From contig DATHGT010000014.1 of the NCBI GenBank assembly GCA_035317605.1, positions 1 to 13,359 on the forward strand: DNA of 13,359 bases, in the 5' to 3' direction. This document shows positions 8,289-13,359 of the stretch, piece after piece. The notes below the pieces were generated by a model. The model searched no databases. It was not told where the DNA came from and saw nothing but the letters and a program-made list of their open reading frames with translations. How positions within the stretch are numbered: position 1 is the stretch's first letter; each line of letters starts with the position of its first letter. The DNA comes from DATHGT01 sp035317605. GTDB taxonomy: Bacteria; Methylomirabilota; Methylomirabilia; Rokubacteriales; CSP1-6. The translations under genes and the position numbers were made by a program.

Positions 8289-9143
8289 ATGGGACGACTG
8301 GACGATCGCGTCGCGCTGGTGACGGGAGCGAGCCGCGGCATCGGCGCGGAGATCGCGCGGCTGTTCGCGAGCGAGGGCGGCCGCGTGGTGTGCGCGGCGC
8401 GCACGCTGCGCGAGGGCGAGCATCAGTACGAGGGATCGCTCGAGACCACGGTGGACTCGATCCGCAAGGCCGGCGGAACCGCGCACGCGATCGCGGTGAA
8501 CATCTCCGAGCCGGCCGAGTGTGAGCGGCTCGTCGCCGAGACGCGCGACACCTACGGGCCGGTCGACGTGCTCGTCAACAACGCGGCCCTCACCTACTAC
8601 ATTCCGGTCGCCGAATATCCGGTGAACCGCTGGCTGCGCTCGTGGGCGGTGAACCTCCACGCGCCGTTCATCCTGAGCCAGCTCGTGCTGCGCGACATGA
8701 TTCCTCGCCGGCGTGGCGCGATCGTCAACATCTCCTCGGGCGCGGCCATCGGGCCGGGACGCGGACCGTATCCGGATTCGGACGCCGTGAGCGCGCGCGG
8801 CGGCACGTGTTACGGCGCCGAGAAAGCCGCGCTCGAGCGCTTCACCCAGGGTCTGGCCTCGGAGGTGTATCGACACGGGATCAGCGTGACCGCGCTGTCG
8901 CCCTCGCAGATCGTGCCCACGCCCGGCACCGTGCACCATCGCCTGGTCAAGAGCATGGACGATCCGCGCGGCGAGCCGCCCCTCCTGATGGCCCAGGCCG
9001 CGCTGCTGCTGGCCAGCGAGCCTTGCGATCGCGTGAGCGGGCGCGTCTGCTACAGTCAGCAGATCCTGCACGAGTTCGGATGGATCACTGACGCCAAGGG
9101 CCGCGGCGTGTCCACGCGCGGGTCCGGATACTCGGAGATCTGA
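8289..9143 (+). CDS. SDR-family NAD(P)-dependent oxidoreductase
   Basis: A 284-residue classical short-chain dehydrogenase/reductase, a cytosolic Rossmann-fold enzyme that interconverts an alcohol and a ketone or reduces an enoyl group. Seen are the cofactor motif TGASRGIG (residues 12-19), NNAAL (97-101), VNLHAPF with the structural Asn (122), the catalytic Ser150 in NISSG, and Tyr175-x3-Lys179 in CYGAEKAA. The Arg after strand 2 (CAART) favours NADPH (inference). The Ser-to-Tyr spacing is 25 residues, longer than the usual 13, because of a Gly/Pro-rich insert (GPGRGPYPDSD). The ATG at 8289 follows no Shine-Dalgarno sequence; see the divergent promoter. The gene stops 4 bp before the carboxyltransferase ATG, and both are in the same operon. 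The substrate is unknown; a 3-hydroxyacyl-CoA-type or aldehyde substrate would fit the neighbour. Confidence 0.92.
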   Translation: MGRLDDRVALVTGASRGIGAEIARLFASEGGRVVCAARTLREGEHQYEGSLETTVDSIRKAGGTAHAIAVNISEPAECERLVAETRDTYGPVDVLVNNAALTYYIPVAEYPVNRWLRSWAVNLHAPFILSQLVLRDMIPRRRGAIVNISSGAAIGPGRGPYPDSDAVSARGGTCYGAEKAALERFTQGLASEVYRHGISVTALSPSQIVPTPGTVHHRLVKSMDDPRGEPPLLMAQAALLLASEPCDRVSGRVCYSQQILHEFGWITDAKGRGVSTRGSGYSEI

Positions 9144-9147
9144 ACCA

Positions 9148-10695
9148 ATGGACTGGCAACGGGAGATGGACGAGCTCCGGCGGCGCGAAGCGTTCGCCGA
9201 GGAGCTGGGCGGTCCCGAGCGCGTCAAGCGCCAGCACGACGGCGGCCGCCTGACCATCCGCGAGCGCATCGGCAAGCTCGTCGACCCCGGCAGCTTCCAC
9301 GAGATCGGCAAGATCGCGGGCAGCGCGAAGTACGACGCCAACAACGATCTGATCGCGCTGACGCCGTCGAACTACGTGTTCGGCCGCGCGATGCTCGACG
9401 GCCGCGCGGTGGTGATCGGCGGCGACGACTTCACCGTGCGCGGCGGATCGGCCGACGCGACCATCAAGGGCAAGCACAACCAGTGCGAGCGGATGGCCCA
9501 CGATCTCCGCCTACCATTGATCCGCATGGTCGAGGGCTCGGGCGGCGGGGGATCGGTCAAGACCATCGAGACCACCGGCCGCGCCAACGTCCCCGGCGTC
9601 GACGGCTGGGAGTGGGTCGTCGAGAACATGGGCACGATCCCCCGCGTGGCGCTCGGACTCGGCTCGGTGGCCGGTCTCGGCGCCGCGCATCTGGCCGCTG
9701 CCCACTACTCGGTGATGATCAAGGATCTCTCGGCGCTGTTCGTGGCGGGGCCGCCCGTGGTCGAGCGCCTGGGCCAGAAGCTCACCAAGAACGAGCTGGG
9801 TGGCTGGGAGATCTCGCTCAGGGCCGGGTCCGTCGACGACGCGGTCGACACCGAGGAGCAGGCGTTCGAGCGGGCCCGGCGCTTCCTCTCGTACATGCCG
9901 TCGTCGATCGACGACGTCCCGCCGCGCGGCCCGCGCGACGACGATCCCATGCGCCGCGATCCCTGGCTCTTCGAGGCGATCCCTCGCGATCAGCGCAAGC
10001 CGTACAAGATGCGGCGCATCGTCGAGGCCGTCGTCGATCGCGGCTCGTTCTTCGAGACCGCGCCGCTCTACGGCCGTTCGGTGATCACCGGCTACGCTCG
10101 ACTCGACGGCTGGCCGGTGGCCATGATGGCCAGCGACCCGTACTTCTACGGCGGCGCCTGGCCCGCCGACACCTGCCGAAAGGTCGAGCGCTTCATCGAC
10201 ATCGCGGAGACCTTCCATCTGCCGGTGGTCTACCTCGTCGATTGCCCCGGCTTCCTCATCGGCCTCGACGCCGAGAAGCAGGGCACGATCAAGGAAGGCG
10301 TGCGCGTGATGTCCGCGATGTGGCAGACGACCACCCCATGGTGCGCGGTGATCGTCCGCAACTCCTTCGGCGTGGCCGGCGCCGCCCACCGCAATCAGAG
10401 CCGCTACTGCATGCGCTACGCCTGGCCATCGGGTCGCTGGGGCTCCTTGCCGCTGGAGGGCGGAATCGAAGCCGCCTATCGTGCCGACCTCGACGCCGCC
10501 CCAGACCGCGCGGCGAAGATGACCGAGATCGAGGACCGCCTCAACAAACTCCGCTCCCCCTTCCGCTCCGCCGAGACGTTCTGGATCGAAGAAATCGTCG
10601 ACCCCCGCGACACCCGCCCCCTGCTGTGCGAGTTCGCCAACCTCACCGCCCCGCTGAGACGCCCGGGCCCCTCGCTTCACAAGATGCGGCCGTAA
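9148..10695 (+). CDS. Acyl-CoA carboxylase carboxyltransferase (beta) subunit
   Basis: A 515-residue, full-length member of the propionyl/methylcrotonyl/acetyl-CoA carboxylase beta family, which transfers the carboxyl group from carboxy-biotin to an acyl-CoA (cytosolic, usually hexameric). Seen are RLTIRERIGKLVDPGSFHEIG near the N-terminus, the first crotonase-fold half with GSGGGGS (130-136) and LGSVAGLGAAH (171-181), and the second half with DCPGFLIG (365-372), RNSFGVAGAAH (404-414) and YAWPSG. The ATG at 9148 has GGAG 10 nt upstream and lies 4 bp after the SDR stop. Biotin carboxylase and BCCP genes are absent from the window, so partners must be elsewhere or the protein acts differently. 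Alignment by eye on AWP puts Cys421 where PccB enzymes carry the Asp that sets acyl-chain preference. The substrate is therefore open. Confidence 0.93.
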   Translation: MDWQREMDELRRREAFAEELGGPERVKRQHDGGRLTIRERIGKLVDPGSFHEIGKIAGSAKYDANNDLIALTPSNYVFGRAMLDGRAVVIGGDDFTVRGGSADATIKGKHNQCERMAHDLRLPLIRMVEGSGGGGSVKTIETTGRANVPGVDGWEWVVENMGTIPRVALGLGSVAGLGAAHLAAAHYSVMIKDLSALFVAGPPVVERLGQKLTKNELGGWEISLRAGSVDDAVDTEEQAFERARRFLSYMPSSIDDVPPRGPRDDDPMRRDPWLFEAIPRDQRKPYKMRRIVEAVVDRGSFFETAPLYGRSVITGYARLDGWPVAMMASDPYFYGGAWPADTCRKVERFIDIAETFHLPVVYLVDCPGFLIGLDAEKQGTIKEGVRVMSAMWQTTTPWCAVIVRNSFGVAGAAHRNQSRYCMRYAWPSGRWGSLPLEGGIEAAYRADLDAAPDRAAKMTEIEDRLNKLRSPFRSAETFWIEEIVDPRDTRPLLCEFANLTAPLRRPGPSLHKMRP

Positions 10696-10713
10696 CCTTA
10701 GCGTGACGGCCGC
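10686..10713 (+). terminator. Possible stem-loop across the carboxyltransferase stop codon
   Basis: An 8-bp perfect inverted repeat, GCGGCCGT (10686-10693) and ACGGCCGC (10706-10713), has a 12-nt loop and spans the TAA at 10693-10695. No T tract follows, so this is a weak terminator candidate between the two convergent genes. It could also be chance in GC-rich DNA. Confidence 0.3.
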
Positions 10714-10748
10714 GGGACGCGTTGATGTGGACTAGCTAGCTCGTCGGC

Positions 10749-12657
10749 TCATGCCGCTGCCATTGTCCTCCCGGCTTCGGTCGTGTCGGGATCCGTTTCG
10801 GCATCCTCGCCCTCTTCCTGGACCTGGCCTGTATAGGAAGCCCGGCCGGTCGCCTGCTCGATCAGCGCCAGGAGCCGCTTCTGCCGGTCGGACATAAAGG
10901 CTTCAAACGCATCCGCGCGAACAAGCGCGGGGTCAATCAGGTGGGAGGAGAGGAAGCTATCAAGCCGCTTACGCTCTATCGCCGGTGTGGGCTCGGTCCC
11001 CTTCTCCAGCTTCGCCAGATACACGGAGGGCGAGGCGCCGCCGATGATCCGGTTTGTGCGGTATGAAAGCGGCGTCTTGTTGATGATCGAGTCGAAGACT
11101 TGCGGCTTGATGCCCTGCGCCTTGCACCAGTCTTGCGGGAAGATGTGGTGGATGTCGACGTTCTCGCCGAAAAACACCGTGTGATCGAATTTCTGGCCCG
11201 AGCGGAAATCCTGGGCGCCCTGCTTCATCAGCAGCGCGTTGACGCCCTTGTACGCGGCGGAGATCCGCATCCGCATCGTCTTCAGGCGGTCGGCGCGGAA
11301 CACTGTCTCGCTGACGGTCGCCGGTTCGGCGCCGCCCTTGAGCCACTCGGGCACCTCCATGAAATCGCGCGCGATCCGCGTCTCCACGGTGGAGCCATAA
11401 AGCTCGCCGAAGACGCCGTTCCAGTACCAGCGGACTAGTTTTTCCCGGATTGCGTCGTGCTCCCAGGCATCGCCGATGTCAGCAAGGATGGCGGCGAGCG
11501 GCACGATCTGGGATTGATAAGGCAGATCGAAGACGCGATAGATGGGGAGCATGTGCAGGAACTTGGCCGCCTGCACGAAGGCCCGCTCGACTTGGCCCTC
11601 ATACCGCTTGTAGGCGTCGAGCGGAAGATCCAGCAGCGCTTGTCGGTTGCAGGTGACCGCCGGCAGCTCCTTGCCTTCCTTCCCGGTCGCCTCGGCCACC
11701 CGGCGGCGGTCCCGCGTATGGAACAACGAGATCGCCTGCAGGAAGTCGGTGTTGCCTACGCCGGCGATGATACCGGTCTCAGAACCGGCCGGCCGCAGTA
11801 TCTCGGAGAGGCGTGCATGCCTGCCCTTCGCCGTGTCGTCGCCATACCAGTCCTTTCGCAACTCGTGGCCCAAGGCGGCATACATGGCGGTGACGAGCTC
11901 GAAGGCGTCGAGGGCCTTGCCGCCGGTGTTCACCTTCTCGAACACAACGCACACAGCCTCTTTGGATGTTGACCGGTCCAGGGTGATGACCGGCACTTGG
12001 TAGGACTTGAAACTCTCGAGCACCTGGCGCTTGAACGCGCGAAACTCCTTCCGGATGCTCTCGTTCTGGTCGCCCCTCCAGTGGTCGTCAAAGCCATCCT
12101 GCCAATCGTCCCAGTCGAAGACCTGCGTGACCGGGAACATCAACTCCGCGTACTCCTTCTCTGGAGATGACAGATCCAGCTGGATCACCCGGCCGAAGTC
12201 GGACCGGATCACGCGGTCCTCCGGCACACCGACGATCGCCTCTTCGCGGTCGACCGCGGGGTCCAGCGCCTTGCGGATTCCGATATAGAACCAGCGCTTC
12301 ACCTTCTTCTTGTTCGGCGTGACCGTCTCGACGACCTCGCCCCGCAGAGTGGCCTGGTAGAGCGAGGTCATCCTTTGCTGGCCGTCGAGCAGCAGGGATT
12401 GGGGGGGTGGTCTGTTTTGCCTCGGGCGGCGCACCTTCGACGGGCCGCGGCTTGAAATTCACCGGCCCGCCCGTGTTGAGCACCATGAGCGCGCCGACGG
12501 GAAAGGACCTCGAAACGGACGCGATCAGGCTCCTGATGCGCTCTTCATCCCAAACCCAGCTGCGCTGAAAATCTGGCAGCTGAAGGACGCCGTGATGACA
12601 GTCGTGGAGAAGCTGGTGGAGTTCGAAAGGGTTCGTCTGAAACGTCGATCCGGGCAT
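10749..12657 (-). pseudogene. GmrSD/SspE-type restriction protein (DUF262 + DUF1524/HNH), split by a +1 frameshift
   Basis: Two overlapping frames together make one gene of about 635 residues. The start is the ATG at 12657, which has AGGAG 6 nt upstream; the TTG two codons earlier is too close to it. The first frame gives LQLPDFQRSWVWDEERIRSL, a DUF262 hallmark, up to residue about 85. The second gives LLLDGQQRMTSLY (Asp91 onward), FEKVNTGGKALDAFEL, and a C-terminal DUF1524 HNH-like nuclease with DIHHIFPQDW (His503-His504) and later NKTPLSYRTNRI. In the family DUF262 is an NTPase-like sensor and DUF1524 cuts DNA, usually against modified phage DNA (type IV restriction; SspE acts with phosphorothioate systems). 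Removing one C from C7 at 12401-12407 restores TTP-QSLLLDG exactly. A dead gene, a sequencing error or phase variation are all possible. Base usage is less GC-rich than its neighbours, suggesting transfer. No modification genes are visible nearby. Confidence 0.85.
12401..12407 (-). other. Homopolymer frameshift site (C7 on the coding strand)
   Basis: Seven G on the plus strand give ACC ACC CCC CCA on the coding strand. With six C the reading frame joins both conserved DUF262 motifs without any lost residue. With seven, translation continues in a wrong frame to about 12088. Confidence 0.85.
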
Positions 12658-12692
12658 GCACAACTCCTCTGTTCGTCTTGGTCAAGAGGAGC

Positions 12693-12698
12693 ATTATA
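12693..12698 (-). promoter_or_regulatory. -10 box (TATAAT) of the DUF262 gene
   Basis: A perfect TATAAT lies on the minus strand, 35 nt before the ATG at 12657. It would give a leader of about 29 nt containing the AGGAG ribosome site at 12668-12664. The -35 side is weak and lies inside the inverted repeat at 12714-12740. Confidence 0.6.
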
Positions 12699-12713
12699 AG
12701 GCATGGTCTACGA

Positions 12714-12740
12714 CGTCGGCGCTCGGCCAAGGCGCCGACG
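12714..12740. promoter_or_regulatory. 9-bp perfect inverted repeat upstream of the DUF262 promoter (operator candidate)
   Basis: CGTCGGCGC (12714-12722) and GCGCCGACG (12732-12740) are separated by 9 bp. The repeat covers the -35 zone of the DUF262 promoter and sits between the two divergent genes. It could bind a repressor, or be a hairpin. No regulator gene is in the window. Confidence 0.45.
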
Positions 12741-12810
12741 CGGCACTGTATCAACGATTGCACATTGCGGGTGACGGCCAACCTTCATAGAGTGGCGATG
12801 GAGGTGGGCA

Positions 12811-13242
12811 ATGGGGACGTTTCGAGTCGAAGCGACTGTGAGCCATCTTCAAGATCGAGAGCGCAGCGCGACGCTGGATCTGCTCGTCGACACCGGAGCT
12901 ACGTACACGACGCTGCCCCGCGAAGTCGCGGACGCGCTTGGGCTCGAGCCCATCGACACCCGGCGGATCCGGCTCGGCGACGGCCGGGAAGAGCTGTGGC
13001 CGATCGCGGCCATCCGTGTGCGCCTCGGCGAACACGAATGCCCGTCGCTGGCCCTGATCGGTCAGCGTGGCGGCCCCGCGCTGCTAGGAGCGGTCACCCT
13101 CGAAGAGTTGTCGCTCGGGGTCGATCCATCCGCCAGGCGCTTGGTTCCGACCACATCCTACCTGTTGACCCGACTCGCGTGGCGGAGTGAAGGCCTGCCG
13201 CGAAGAGCACTGCAACGGCCCGCGAGTAATGGCGCAGTTTGA
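12811..13242 (+). CDS. Small retropepsin-like (clan AA) aspartic protease
   Basis: A 143-residue protein with one retropepsin domain. LLVDTGATYTTLP carries the active-site Asp27-Thr-Gly-Ala (residues 27-30), and ALLGAVTLEEL (90-100) gives the hydrophobic-hydrophobic-Gly motif of the psi loop. The ending GVDPSARRLVP is common to prokaryotic members. With a single DTG per chain, activity would need a homodimer (family knowledge). The last 20 or so residues, after about 121, are basic and unlike the usual end of the family; they may be an extension. The ATG at 12811 has a strong GGAGG at 12800-12804, 6 nt upstream. No signal peptide or membrane segment is seen, so it is probably cytosolic. It is divergent from the DUF262 gene and 12 bp upstream of the partial gene at the window end. 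The biological substrate of this bacterial group is not known to me. Confidence 0.8.
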   Translation: MGTFRVEATVSHLQDRERSATLDLLVDTGATYTTLPREVADALGLEPIDTRRIRLGDGREELWPIAAIRVRLGEHECPSLALIGQRGGPALLGAVTLEELSLGVDPSARRLVPTTSYLLTRLAWRSEGLPRRALQRPASNGAV

Positions 13243-13254
13243 TTTGAGCGAGGC

Positions 13255-13359
13255 ATGGAAGCCATGACGGAGCCCAGCCCCAGACTCAATGAGCTCCAGC
13301 GCAAGCGCCTGTGGGAAGACTTACTTCTGGCCGAGGCGAGGTGCTACTATTTCGGCGAT
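13255..13359 (+). CDS. Start of an unidentified gene, cut by the window end
   Basis: Thirty-five codons are open to the window edge. The visible N-terminus is hydrophilic and probably helical (QRKRLWEDLLLAEARCYY). Translation may start at 13255 or at the ATG three codons later (13264), which has GAGG (13250-13253) 10 nt upstream. It is 12 bp after the aspartic protease stop, so likely co-transcribed with it. I do not recognise the product. A small helical or membrane-associated protein is one possibility, but it cannot be decided from 35 residues. Confidence 0.5.
   Translation, partial: MEAMTEPSPRLNELQRKRLWEDLLLAEARCYYFGD

Noticed and set aside
9511..10680. Minus-strand open frame of 389 codons opposite the carboxyltransferase
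   Set aside because: It is a coding shadow; the plus strand encodes a complete family member with all motifs.
10731..10740. CTAGCTAG palindrome at the composition boundary, as a possible insertion scar
   Set aside because: No matching direct repeat was found at the other side of the restriction gene, and there is no integrase or transposase.
12678..13190. 170-codon plus-strand frame overlapping the aspartic protease
   Set aside because: It is Arg/Ser-rich without family features and crosses the divergent promoter. The overlapping frame has DTGA and a perfect ribosome site.

Overview
The window is GC-rich bacterial DNA, judged by eye from the strong G/C bias at third codon positions. It carries a mostly metabolic gene set plus one foreign-looking defence gene. 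An AsmA/DUF748-type giant envelope protein points to a Gram-negative (diderm) cell. The mix of CaiB/BaiF CoA-transferase, beta-hydroxyacid dehydrogenase, LLM flavin oxidoreductase, SDR and acyl-CoA carboxyltransferase resembles large soil or sediment genomes such as Rokubacteria/Methylomirabilota or GC-rich proteobacteria. That placement is inference only; no marker gene is present.

Left half (1-8251, minus strand). Reading in the direction of transcription, an LLM-class flavin oxidoreductase (8251-7343) is followed 7 bp later by a 1657-residue DUF748/AsmA-like protein (7335-2362). A gap of about 160 bp then holds three tandem 27-bp repeats and a strong G6/C6 hairpin. Next come a beta-hydroxyacid dehydrogenase (2199-1300) and a CaiB/BaiF CoA-transferase (1303-161), which overlap by ATGA and are probably translationally coupled. 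They look like a two-gene unit for an acyl-CoA or hydroxyacid pathway.

Middle (8252-10695, plus strand). Divergent from the LLM gene, across only 37 bp, are an SDR oxidoreductase and, 4 bp after it, an acyl-CoA carboxylase carboxyltransferase (beta) subunit. No biotin carboxylase or BCCP gene accompanies it. Each side of the 37-bp gap has a -10-like hexamer placed so that transcripts would start at or next to the start codon (leaderless mRNAs).

Right end (10696-13359). Base and codon usage shift to visibly lower GC. A convergent GmrSD/SspE-type restriction protein (DUF262 plus DUF1524/HNH, minus strand) is split by a +1 frameshift in a run of seven C. It keeps a perfect TATAAT promoter, a good Shine-Dalgarno sequence and a 9-bp inverted repeat just upstream. 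Divergent from it are a small retropepsin-like (DTGA) aspartic protease and the start of an unidentified gene cut by the window end. This is the accessory, possibly defence-related part of the window. I did not find a CRISPR array, tRNA, rRNA, transposase or clear attachment site.
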